Source: an uncultured Nioella sp. (GTDB taxonomy: Bacteria > Pseudomonadota > Alphaproteobacteria > Rhodobacterales > Rhodobacteraceae). Taken from it: 64,000 bases of DNA. Shown piece by piece: positions 44,256 through 52,541 of this stretch. Made by a program: the position numbers and the translations under genes. Location of the stretch: NCBI GenBank assembly GCA_947495575.1, contig CANLZL010000004.1:124001-188000 (forward strand), in the 5' to 3' direction. The notes below the pieces were generated by a model. It saw nothing but the letters and a program-made list of their open reading frames with translations, did no database searches and was not told the DNA's origin. How positions within the stretch are numbered: the first letter of the stretch is position 1; every line of letters begins with the position of its first letter.

Positions 44256-47056
44256 GCGCGCGTCGTATAGAGGGGGCGGGCCTGGTCGACCGGGCTGTAG
44301 AGTTGCGCTTCACCTTCGATGGCAAGCCCTATAAGGGGTATGAAGGAGATACCGTCGCCTCTGCGCTTTTGGCGGCTGGTGTACGCATTCTGGGGCGCAG
44401 TTTCAAATACCACCGTCCGCGCAGCGTTTGGGGGGCGTGGAGCGATGACCCCAATGCGATTGTCGACATTGCCTTAAATGGCACCCGCTTTCCCAACTGT
44501 CAGGCCACCACCACTTATCTGAGTGACGGGATGGAGGTCCGTTCTGTCAACGCATGGCCCAATGCAAATCGCGACGTGAAATCGGTCCTGAATCTCGCCA
44601 GCCGATTTTTGCCCGCCGGATTCTACTACAAGATGTTTATGTGGCCGGACTGGCACCTGTTCGAGCCGACGATCAGGAAGATGGCTGGTATTGGCACCCT
44701 GGGTGCGGATGTGATCGAGGGTTATGACGCCACGATCTTGCATGAGACGTGCGATCTTTTGGTCGTCGGGGCTGGTGCCACTGGTCTGGCTGCTGCACGT
44801 GCCGCGGCAGAGGCGGGGCAGGCGGTTCTGCTTGTCGATGATCATTCAAGCGTCGGTGGGCGCCTGCTTTCATCACTTGATCCCATCGACGGGCAATCGC
44901 CAGCTGATTGGATTGATGAACACCTGCGCGCCATCCAGTCTGCGGGCGGGCGAGTTCTGACGCGCACGACGGCCATCGGCGTTTATGATCATCACGCGGT
45001 CTCTCTCGTTGAGGATAGAGGGCTGGGAACAGCCCCAATAGTGCGTCGTTTGCGGCCCTCTCGTATGATCCTTGCTACGGGTGCAATCGACCGCCCGGTA
45101 ACCTTTGTGAACAATGATCGTCCCGGTATCATGTCACTGGATGGCGCTGCCGAGTTGCTTGGCCGCTATCGAGTGTTGGTTGGGCAAGAGATTGCCGTTC
45201 TGTCAAATCGACCGGATTGTCAGCAGGTCGTCGCGGATCTGCAGGCCGCAGGCGCGAAAGTCCAAGTTTTGGACCCGAACCAAGCTACGGCCAAGGCCAT
45301 AGGCACGCGCCATGTCAAGGCGCTGAAATCCGGTGGTCGGGTTGTGCCCTGTGATACGGTTTTGGCCTCTGCCGGTTTGACACCGGCCATTCATCTTTGG
45401 CGTCATGCAGGCGGCAAACTGGATTGGGACGAGGCCCGGCAAGCTTTTTTACCAGGGTGGGGGCCGGATTGGGTCAGCGTGGTGGGGGCCGCCAATGGCG
45501 TTTATGACCTAGAGCTCTCCCTTATGACCGCGCGTGCGGCTGGCCTTGGTGAATGCATTGCGGACCGAGGGACATATACCTTGCCGCCGCTCTGGCCGAG
45601 TGTCTCGGCCAAAGGACGCCAGTGGCTGGATTTCCAGCATGATGTAACCGTCAAGGATATCGTTCTGGCCAAACAGGAGAACATGGTCTCGGTTGAACAT
45701 CTGAAGCGCTACACAACCTTGGGTATGGCGGGCGATCAGGGAAAGACCTCGAACATGCCAGCCTTGGCCACGATGGCGGAATTGCAGGGCAAGCCCATTC
45801 CCGAAGTGGGTACGACGACTTTCCGGCCGCCTTATACGCCCATTCCTTTGGAGAGCTATACAAGCGCGCATAAAGGCAGGGCGGTCGCGCCGTTGAAACG
45901 ATTGGCGCTGGAGGGTGAACATCGCAAGCTGAATGCCGCTATGGGCGAATATGGCGGCTGGTTGCGCCCAGCATGGTATGGTGCATCAAACGAAGAAGAA
46001 GAGGCAGTTGCCCGCGAATGCAACACCGCGCGCAATGCCGCGGCAATCATGGATGGGTCGGCATTGGGGGCAATCGAAGTCATCGGACCTGATGCTCGCG
46101 CCTTCGTAAATTTCGTCTACTACAATACCATGTCGACGTTGAAGCCCGGTAAAATCCGGTATGGGTTCATGCTGACCGAGGCGGGACGTGTCTTTGATGA
46201 TGGCGTCATGGCTTGCATTGATGACACACGTTTTGTCATTTCCTGTTCATCTGCCCATGCCGATGCCGTCATGGCCCACCTGGAAAACTGGCGACAGGAC
46301 AGTTTTGACCCGTCCCGCGTTCATATCCATGACGCAACGCAAAACTGGTCAACCGTGACCATTGCCGGACCGAAAGCGTTGGAGATTGTCAAAGATCTTG
46401 GCGTTCTGGCGGAAGCGGATTTTGATGACTTTCCGCACATGTCTCTGAAACATGGCAGCTTCAACGGGGTGCTCGCACGCATCGCACGGGTCAGTTTTAC
46501 CGGTGACACCAGCTATGAAATCTCTGTCCGCAACGACCATGTTGAAGCGTTGTGGCAGGCCGCATTGGAGATAGGTCACCCCCTGGGCGCCGGCCCCGTC
46601 GGCACAGAGGCGTTGGTCGTGCTCAGGGCCGAAAAGGGCTACATCTTGATCGGCAAGGATACAGATGGTGAAACCATGCCCCATGACCTTGGGTTCACAG
46701 TCCCAAGGATCAAAAAGAAGGCCGCCTTTGTTGGCGACCGAAGCCTTCACACCGAGACCGCTAATCGCGTTGATCGCAAGAACTTTGTGGGTTTAGAAGT
46801 TGAAGACGGCGGCGGCCTTTTGCCAATTGGCGCGCATATCGTAGGGTCGGAAAATGGCGAACCATTGTCGCTTGGCTATGTCACTTCAAGCCATATGAGC
46901 CCCACATTAGGCCGCCCCATAGCTTTGGCTTTGCTCAGCAACGGTGCCAATGAACTGGGGCAGATCGTGACTACATGGCATATGGGCGAAGAAAGGAAAG
47001 CGCGCGTCGCCTCGCCCTGCGCCTTGGATTTGGACGGGGAGCGTATTCATGCGTGA
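44252..47056 (+). CDS. soxA: Sarcosine oxidase, heterotetrameric, alpha subunit
   Basis: This 934-residue subunit has an N-terminal 2Fe-2S-type fold without iron (FTFDGKPYKGYEGDTVASALLAAGV), an NAD-binding domain (LLVVGAGATGLAAARAAAEAG) and a C-terminal GcvT domain that forms 5,10-methylenetetrahydrofolate (FMLTEAGRVFDDGVMACIDD, LRAEKGYILIGKDTDGET). The ATG overlaps the soxD stop and the gene's end overlaps soxG by 8 bases, so the four subunits are translationally coupled. Confidence 0.95.
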   Translation: MSARRIEGAGLVDRAVELRFTFDGKPYKGYEGDTVASALLAAGVRILGRSFKYHRPRSVWGAWSDDPNAIVDIALNGTRFPNCQATTTYLSDGMEVRSVNAWPNANRDVKSVLNLASRFLPAGFYYKMFMWPDWHLFEPTIRKMAGIGTLGADVIEGYDATILHETCDLLVVGAGATGLAAARAAAEAGQAVLLVDDHSSVGGRLLSSLDPIDGQSPADWIDEHLRAIQSAGGRVLTRTTAIGVYDHHAVSLVEDRGLGTAPIVRRLRPSRMILATGAIDRPVTFVNNDRPGIMSLDGAAELLGRYRVLVGQEIAVLSNRPDCQQVVADLQAAGAKVQVLDPNQATAKAIGTRHVKALKSGGRVVPCDTVLASAGLTPAIHLWRHAGGKLDWDEARQAFLPGWGPDWVSVVGAANGVYDLELSLMTARAAGLGECIADRGTYTLPPLWPSVSAKGRQWLDFQHDVTVKDIVLAKQENMVSVEHLKRYTTLGMAGDQGKTSNMPALATMAELQGKPIPEVGTTTFRPPYTPIPLESYTSAHKGRAVAPLKRLALEGEHRKLNAAMGEYGGWLRPAWYGASNEEEEAVARECNTARNAAAIMDGSALGAIEVIGPDARAFVNFVYYNTMSTLKPGKIRYGFMLTEAGRVFDDGVMACIDDTRFVISCSSAHADAVMAHLENWRQDSFDPSRVHIHDATQNWSTVTIAGPKALEIVKDLGVLAEADFDDFPHMSLKHGSFNGVLARIARVSFTGDTSYEISVRNDHVEALWQAALEIGHPLGAGPVGTEALVVLRAEKGYILIGKDTDGETMPHDLGFTVPRIKKKAAFVGDRSLHTETANRVDRKNFVGLEVEDGGGLLPIGAHIVGSENGEPLSLGYVTSSHMSPTLGRPIALALLSNGANELGQIVTTWHMGEERKARVASPCALDLDGERIHA

Positions 47057-47600
47057 CGACAGAAACAGTTGGCCAGCCGCAAAGGGTCTGTCCAGACAAG
47101 ACCTGGAGGGCGAAAATGTAATCGCGCGCCCGGTATCTATTGATCGGCAAACGGTGTTGAGCGGTCCTTATGACACAATGATGCGGTTCGCCGGTCTAAG
47201 TGACGCGGCGGTGGGCAGCACGGATATCGCGCGTGGCGGACACTATGCCATTCGGCAACGGCGAGACCGGATTTTGGTCGTTGGTGGAGACGAACTTGGA
47301 GAAGGCTGGAGCGAGCAGCATGGTATCGCGGTCACGGATATGACGGCGGCCTATGCGGTCATCGATCTGGATGGCCCAAATGCAGAACGGGTCATTTCAA
47401 CGGGAACGGAGTATTCTTTATCTCATCCCAGCCCAAGCGCTGCACGTATCTGGCACGGGTTGTCTTGCCTTCTCTATCGTTACGAGAAGGACGATGGGTT
47501 TCGCCTTCACGTTAGGTCCGCGCAAGCTGAAGCAGCCTGGGACATGCTGCAGCGCCAGTTCGAGTTAACAAGCAAATTGTCAAATCCGCTTGTTGCTTAG
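47049..47600 (+). CDS. soxG: Sarcosine oxidase, heterotetrameric, gamma subunit
   Basis: This 183-residue GcvT-like small subunit has GPYDTMMRFAGLSDAAVG, then LVVGGDELGEGWSEQ and a C-terminal segment with FRLHVRSAQAEAAWDML. It is the last of the soxBDAG set. The TetR gene at 47609 starts 8 bases after its stop, so that regulator is likely on the same message. Confidence 0.92.
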   Translation: MRDDRNSWPAAKGLSRQDLEGENVIARPVSIDRQTVLSGPYDTMMRFAGLSDAAVGSTDIARGGHYAIRQRRDRILVVGGDELGEGWSEQHGIAVTDMTAAYAVIDLDGPNAERVISTGTEYSLSHPSPSAARIWHGLSCLLYRYEKDDGFRLHVRSAQAEAAWDMLQRQFELTSKLSNPLVA

Positions 47601-47608
47601 CAATCGCG

Positions 47609-48367
47609 ATGGAACTACCAAAAACAGGGGATAGCCAAGGGGACCCGACACATAGCAGGATCGAAGACAAAAGGAGGCAGGCAAACGTGAGCGTAAGAAA
47701 ACGAGCCCCGCGTGCGGGAACAGTATCAGTGCAAGACTGGGTGGCGGCGTCGCGCAGGCTTCTGGTGGAAAAGGGGATTTCGGCTGTAAAGGTTGAGCCC
47801 CTTTCCCGCGATCTTGGTGTCACCGCGGGAAGTTTCTATTGGCATTTTCAGAACCGAAAAGCGTTGCATCGGGCACTGCTGCGCGATTGGCTGAATACGA
47901 ATGTGTCGCCCTTCAATATCGCGTTTGACTCAGCAGAAGACGACCCCAGAGAACAATACCTTGCCTTGGCCAATGTCTGGGTTTTCAATGAGGTATTTGA
48001 TCCCGCATTGGAAACGGCGATCAGGGAATGGAGCAAAACCTCCGACGTTGTCAAACGCCTGCTGCGTCGGGTCGACGCAAACCGTATCGGACTCTATCAA
48101 AAGGTTTTTGAAGATTTTGGGCATAACAGAACCTCCGCTTTCGTGCGGGCCCGGACAATGTATTTCCATCAGATCGGATATTACTCGATGAAGGTGGAAG
48201 AAGTCTTCGAGGAGCGTCTGTTGCTGCTGCCTTATTACGCTGAGATATTGGCCGGCGATTCATGGCTAATGAAATATCAAACCGCCAATGAGATCAGAGG
48301 CGCGGTAATTGGCTATCGACGCAGAGAAAGGCCTTCGGCCAAAGCCAGGCGAATGCGGCTAATGTAG
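47609..48367 (+). CDS. TetR-family regulator (second of two in the island)
   Basis: About 252 residues from the first ATG; an in-frame GTG at 47687 (VSVRKRAPRAG) is a plausible later start. The helix-turn-helix is VQDWVAASRRLLVEKGISAVKVEPLSRDLGVTAGSFYWHFQNRKALHRALL. The C-terminal domain shares AIREWSKTSD and ARTMYFHQIGYYSM with the TetR at 36171. It closes the sox operon and probably gives feedback control on it or on a shared inducer. It is the last gene of the island. Confidence 0.87.
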   Translation: MELPKTGDSQGDPTHSRIEDKRRQANVSVRKRAPRAGTVSVQDWVAASRRLLVEKGISAVKVEPLSRDLGVTAGSFYWHFQNRKALHRALLRDWLNTNVSPFNIAFDSAEDDPREQYLALANVWVFNEVFDPALETAIREWSKTSDVVKRLLRRVDANRIGLYQKVFEDFGHNRTSAFVRARTMYFHQIGYYSMKVEEVFEERLLLLPYYAEILAGDSWLMKYQTANEIRGAVIGYRRRERPSAKARRMRLM

Positions 48368-48922
48368 CGCAGGCAGGTTCGAGGAACTGGAGATGCCTAG
48401 ATGAAAATGAGGCGTCGGGACCATGTTCAAAATTTCTTCGGATCATGAGACATCGATTGCGTTTGCGATGAATTTCTCATCCTGAATGAAACATAGTTAC
48501 GCCCCGTGGTCCTGATTTCCACAATCGTTTCCGATGCAGCCGCGACCTGCAATTTGCCTTGATCACAATGGTTGAAACTTGTGCTCCACTTTTTTTAGCT
48601 TGGCGATAGGACCTTCGCTCCCCATGGTTTGTTATGTTCATCAAACAGGTAAGTGTAGAATCACATCTCGAATGAACGAAGATGTCAGAGCTTTTAAGGG
48701 AGTTTCGGCCGAGCTATGCGTGTGGAAGCGCGATGCGATTTGGTATAGAATTTGGAATACATTCATGTGTACCACCAGCATCAAAACCCTATAAAAATAG
48801 AAAAATTTTGGCCGCTACGAGAGTCGAGTCTTCTCGACCGCACCAATCATCTCTCCAGTGACATCATTTTCGTCGTGGCCAGTCGGCAGGAGGCCAGACC
48901 TTTTCGTTTGTCTGCGATGGCT
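48368..48922. other. 555-bp gap containing the right end of the island
   Basis: No gene is supported. The A+T-rich right end of the island (to 48823) is followed by attR and then by 77 bases of host DNA up to the stop of the DUF1045 gene. A 71-codon frame at 48579-48794 has no family likeness and no good ribosome binding site. Confidence 0.5.
48824..48845 (+). repeat. attR: 22-bp copy of the tRNA-Leu 3' end
   Basis: These bases are identical to 20857-20878 and in the same orientation. The bases before them (GCTACGAGAG) do not continue the tRNA, so this is the remnant left when the island inserted. It fixes the right island boundary. Confidence 0.92.
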
Positions 48923-49609
48923 TTATCCCGCCAGCGGAAAGCGATCGAGCAAATGAAACCGGCCATTTGAAGCTTCACCCATCAGGGCGAGATTGTCGAT
49001 AATATAGGGCCTTGGCAGCGTTGGCGCGAAATAGTCATTGAGAAGGGCGGAAAGGTTTTCGGCCTCTGACCGGCGCAAGTTTCCAGTCAAAGTCATGTGA
49101 AACCGAAACTGATCCATCACGTAAGGGTAGCCCCAGGTTTTCAGCAACTCGGTTTGGGGTGCAGACAATCGTGCCTTTGACCGCCGGGCAACCTCTGCTG
49201 CGGTGGGGGGCGCACGAAAGCGATCAAGCGTGGCCACAGTTTCTGCCGCCAAATCAGTCAGCTCCGGCACCGTTTCGGTGGGGACTACGGCAACAAACCC
49301 GCCAAGGCGCTTTACGCTGAGCGCCGGGATCAACACGGCAGGACGAGAGGCGCAAAAGACAGACAGGTCTGTTTTCAGGTCCTGGACGGTGGTGCCACGC
49401 GCCAGGGCGAAGGGCGGTTTGATCGTGCCATGAAACCCGTATTTTCTGGGGCGGGCTGTCAGTGCATCAACGCAGCCTGACAATTGGGGCATGTCCGGGG
49501 GCGACCTGGTGCATCCCGAAACGCTGTCCCAGCCCAGCCAGGCGGACGCCCTGTCATAAAATTCGCCAGCAGGGACGGCGAACACACCATAGCGATGAAA
49601 GTCAGGCAT
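48923..49609 (-). CDS. DUF1045 protein (2H phosphoesterase-like)
   Basis: This 228-residue protein has the two HxT motifs of the 2H phosphoesterase fold, HGTIKPPF and HMTLTG, spaced as in DUF1045 proteins. Such genes often sit near phosphonate-utilisation (phn) genes, but none is visible here. The ATG at 49609 (MPDFHRYGVFAVP) is preferred over an in-frame start 21 bases earlier. Before the island inserted, this gene would have converged on tRNA-Leu, with only about 80 bases between. Confidence 0.85.
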   Translation of the reverse strand: MPDFHRYGVFAVPAGEFYDRASAWLGWDSVSGCTRSPPDMPQLSGCVDALTARPRKYGFHGTIKPPFALARGTTVQDLKTDLSVFCASRPAVLIPALSVKRLGGFVAVVPTETVPELTDLAAETVATLDRFRAPPTAAEVARRSKARLSAPQTELLKTWGYPYVMDQFRFHMTLTGNLRRSEAENLSALLNDYFAPTLPRPYIIDNLALMGEASNGRFHLLDRFPLAG

Positions 49610-50104
49610 CAGGAATTCCACATCGTGCAACTTTGCAGAACCTATCCTGTTTGCACAGAATGCGCAGGCCTAAAAAAGGTGGTGAAATCCGGCTTTAGCG
49701 GCGGAACCTGGCGGTGGTGAACACCGTGATGAGGTGATTGTTTTGGAGTCCTTTTTTCGCGACGGGAACGCCGATTGGCACCGTTGAAAACGTCTAGAAG
49801 CCGGATCTGTTGGCTCAAAAGGTGGCAAGACTTGATGAAATCCTTGCAAGAAAGCTGAAGAAGATTGCCGATGACGCCGGTGTCGCGCAAACGGGTCAAT
49901 CGCTCAGTCCTGCAAAGAGCAAATTGGTTTCCGGCTCGTGGTGCCATCTGTGACTCTGACTTACCCCCACTCACGTTTCGCAGCCTAGAATTTGACATCC
50001 CCACCAAGAAATCCTTGGTCATGTTTTTTCCAAAACGGGGTCGGCACCAAAAAAAGGCAGACTGCACCGAGCAATGGAAATCCGCGTCTGTGTGGGCTGA
50101 AAGA
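49610..50104. other. 495-bp gap, no supported gene
   Basis: A short plus-strand frame (about 49804-49953) reads LLAQKVARLDEILARKLKKIADDAG-like helical sequence after a stop codon but matches nothing I know, and may be a remnant. The rest shows no coding or repeat signal. Confidence 0.25.
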
Positions 50105-50178
50105 TGGAGGCGAGTACCGGAATCGAACCGGTGTACACGGATTTGCAATCCGCTGCGTCACCACTCCGCCAACTCGCC
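50105..50178 (-). tRNA. tRNA-Cys (anticodon GCA)
   Basis: On the minus strand the acceptor stem GGCGAGT/ACTCGCC closes a 74-base tRNA with encoded CCA. The anticodon arm GCGGATTGCAAATCCGT shows GCA in a 7-base loop, and the T arm has GGTTCGATTCC. The variable region is short, as in a class I tRNA. Confidence 0.95.
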
Positions 50179-50347
50179 TCGCGTGGTGGTTTGGGCGTTC
50201 TGCCGTAAAACCTAAGATAGCGCAAGCCGACAATGCGGGTTTTTTGCATCGCTGCGGGGCAAGGCGTCGCTCGTGGGCCATCTGGCGTTGCTCTGCCGCG
50301 CGGGCTGTGGCAAAAGTCGCCAAACTCCTAAAGATTCAGGTCCAGAC

Positions 50348-51001
50348 ATGTCCGATTTTGTCACTTTGCGCACCATGATGGTTGATACTCAGGTTCGTCC
50401 CCAAGACGTCACGAAGTTCAATATCATCGAGGCGATGTTAGACGTCGCGCGCGAGCTGTATTTGCCCGACGCAATGCAGGATGTGGCTTATGTTGGTGAA
50501 AACATCACCCTGCCAAGCGGACGTGTTGTTCTGGAGCCGCGCACGACAGGAAAAATCCTTGATGCGTTGGATGTGCAGCCCGACGAACTGGTGCTCGATC
50601 TGGGATGCGGTCTTGGTTATTCTGCGGCCCTGCTGGCCCATTTGGGCGACGCTGTTGTGGCAGTTGAGGATGACGCGGAATTGGCGTCTGAGGCACAGAC
50701 GACGCTTAGCAATCAGAACATCGATAATGTGGCCGTGATCGAAGGTGATCTGGCGCAAGGGGCCGCCAAACACGGACCTTATGATGTCATTTGCATTCAG
50801 GGTGGCGTTGAGTATGTGCCGGATGGATTGCTGGCCCAATTGAAGGATGGCGGGCGTATTGCAGCAATTTTTATGACCGGTGCCCTTGGAGAATGCCGTA
50901 TCGGACACAAGATAGAGGGGAAAGTCACGTGGCGCATGGCGTTTAACGCGACGGCACCCGTTCTTTCCGGATTCACAAAAGAACCGGAATTCGTATTATA
51001 G
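50348..51001 (+). CDS. PCMT-type (protein-L-isoaspartate O-methyltransferase family) protein
   Basis: This 217-residue protein begins SDFVTLRTMMVDTQVRPQDVTKFNIIEAML, which is typical of the alphaproteobacterial PCMT-like branch. It carries the SAM-binding motif LVLDLGCGLGYSAALLAHLG and an acidic post-I loop VVAVEDDAELA. True isoaspartate repair is not certain, since this branch lies next to tolC in many related genomes. I chose the ATG at 50348 because the longer frame runs upstream into noncoding DNA. TolC starts 49 bases downstream. Confidence 0.85.
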   Translation: MSDFVTLRTMMVDTQVRPQDVTKFNIIEAMLDVARELYLPDAMQDVAYVGENITLPSGRVVLEPRTTGKILDALDVQPDELVLDLGCGLGYSAALLAHLGDAVVAVEDDAELASEAQTTLSNQNIDNVAVIEGDLAQGAAKHGPYDVICIQGGVEYVPDGLLAQLKDGGRIAAIFMTGALGECRIGHKIEGKVTWRMAFNATAPVLSGFTKEPEFVL

Positions 51002-51050
51002 CGCAGGAACCCCACCAAAGACGTGGGGAGCGCAAACCAGGAGCAGTGAT

Positions 51051-52427
51051 ATGTTGCGAGCGATCCGAACCGGCCTAACCACGGCAAGCCTTTTGATTGG
51101 ATCGGCTCTGACGCCACTGGTCGCTCATGCAGACAGCCTTGCCACGGCAATGGCGGATGCATATCGAAACTCCGAAATTCTTGAACAAAACCGCTATCTG
51201 TTGCGCCTTCAGGATGAGGGCGTTGCGCAGCAGATCGCCGGGTTGCGCCCGGTACTGAGTTTCGTGGCGCAATCCAACTGGAACACGCAGGCCGATACGC
51301 ATTCTGATCGGATCAGCCTTGTGGCGGAAATGCTGCTTTGGGATAATGGTGGTCGCCGCTTGGCGCGTGATGCAGCGCAGGAAATGGTTCTGTCGACACG
51401 CCAGTCGCTGGTCAATCTTGAGCAGCAGGTTCTGCTGGATGCCGTGACAGCCTATTTGCAGGTCTGGCGCGATCTGCAGGTGGTGCAGGTTCGCGAAAGC
51501 AATGTTCGTGTCATTACGCAACAGCTGCGCGCAGCGGAGGACCGGTTTGAAGTGGGTGAAGATACCCGCACGGATGTTGCACAGGCCGAGGCACGGCTGG
51601 CCGGCGCCCGTCGCGATTTGGTCTCTGCGCAGGGCCAATTGATGATCAGCCGTGAGCTTTTTGCATTGGCAATTGGGCGCTATCCAAATGGCCTGTCCGG
51701 GCCGGGTGGCATGCCGAATATCCCGTCCAATGCGGACGAGGCCATGCAGGTGGCCCGTCAAAACCATCCTTCCATCTTGTCGTTGCAGCATACTGTGCGC
51801 GCTGATGAGTTGAGTGTCGCGGCGGCGCGCACAGATTATGGCCCCGAGATTAGCCTTTCCGCCAGCACCGGGCGGGACACCAGCATGATGCCCGGACAAG
51901 AAGAGTTCACGCAGTTTTCCCTGACGCTGACGCAGCCCCTGTTTACCGGCGGTCGCCTATCCTCGAATGAGCGTATTGCACTGGCCACCTGGCACGCGTC
52001 GCAATCGCAATTGAACCAGCAAGTGCGCCTTGTCGCGCAGGCCGTTGGCAATGCCTACGCGCAGGTTCGTATCGCATCGGCATCGATCCAGGCATCCCAG
52101 CAGCAGATCCGCGCCAACCGACTGGCCTTTGACGGTGTCCGCGAAGAGGCGTCGCTTGGCGCGCGGACGACCTTGGATGTGCTGGATGCAGAGCAGGATC
52201 TTTTGAACGCGCGCATCGGTTTGATTGACGCACAGGCCAATCTATACACGGCCGCCTACAGCCTGATGGCCACGATGGGCGTTTTGACCGTCGAACATCT
52301 GCATCTGGATGTTCCGGAATATGACCCCACGGTTTACTATAACGCCGTAAGCGATGCCCCCCTGCACATCCCAACGGTGCGGGGCGATAGGTTGGACGCG
52401 GTTTTTGATCGCTTAGGACGGAATTAA
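51051..52427 (+). CDS. tolC: TolC-family outer membrane efflux channel
   Basis: This 458-residue protein has a signal sequence (TASLLIGSALTPLVAHA) and two repeats of the OEP domain. The repeats are seen as SLATAMADAYRNSEILEQNR with TRTDVAQAEARLAGARRDL, and LSLQHTVRADELSVAAARTDYGPEISLSAS with GARTTLDVLDAEQDLLNAR. It forms the trimeric outer-membrane exit duct for type I secretion and RND pumps. CAGGAGCAG precedes the ATG. It follows the PCMT-like gene and precedes the PopZ-like gene. Confidence 0.93.
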   Translation: MLRAIRTGLTTASLLIGSALTPLVAHADSLATAMADAYRNSEILEQNRYLLRLQDEGVAQQIAGLRPVLSFVAQSNWNTQADTHSDRISLVAEMLLWDNGGRRLARDAAQEMVLSTRQSLVNLEQQVLLDAVTAYLQVWRDLQVVQVRESNVRVITQQLRAAEDRFEVGEDTRTDVAQAEARLAGARRDLVSAQGQLMISRELFALAIGRYPNGLSGPGGMPNIPSNADEAMQVARQNHPSILSLQHTVRADELSVAAARTDYGPEISLSASTGRDTSMMPGQEEFTQFSLTLTQPLFTGGRLSSNERIALATWHASQSQLNQQVRLVAQAVGNAYAQVRIASASIQASQQQIRANRLAFDGVREEASLGARTTLDVLDAEQDLLNARIGLIDAQANLYTAAYSLMATMGVLTVEHLHLDVPEYDPTVYYNAVSDAPLHIPTVRGDRLDAVFDRLGRN

Positions 52428-52541
52428 GCCCAAACCTCCTAAATTGACGTATCCATTGTGCGATTGGCCTGAGACGGGTATTCTCTGGCAAAAATAACCG
52501 GTGGTGTGCAGGCAGTTTTTGAGGAATCGGAGTGGGCAATC

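Larger units (their letters stand above)
20857..48845. mobile_element. Genomic island of about 28 kb integrated at tRNA-Leu(GAG)
   Basis: The island is bounded by 22-base perfect direct repeats: the 3' end of tRNA-Leu (20857-20878) and a copy at 48824-48845 that is not part of a tRNA gene. A tyrosine recombinase gene lies just inside the left end, reading inward. The cargo is catabolic and regulatory (methionine degradation, N-methylglycine oxidation, a TRAP transporter, a pirin/flavin-reductase block). I see no conjugation, replication or phage structural genes and no excisionase, so it would need a helper to move. The content differs in kind from the housekeeping genes on both sides. Confidence 0.9.

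Noticed and set aside
48579-48794. A 71-codon frame near the right end of the island as an excisionase
   Set aside because: There is no helix-turn-helix pattern, basic character or ribosome binding site that would support it.
48824-48845. A possible second tRNA-Leu gene
   Set aside because: Only the last 22 bases of the tRNA are present; no D arm, anticodon arm or 5' acceptor strand precedes them, so it is an attachment repeat.
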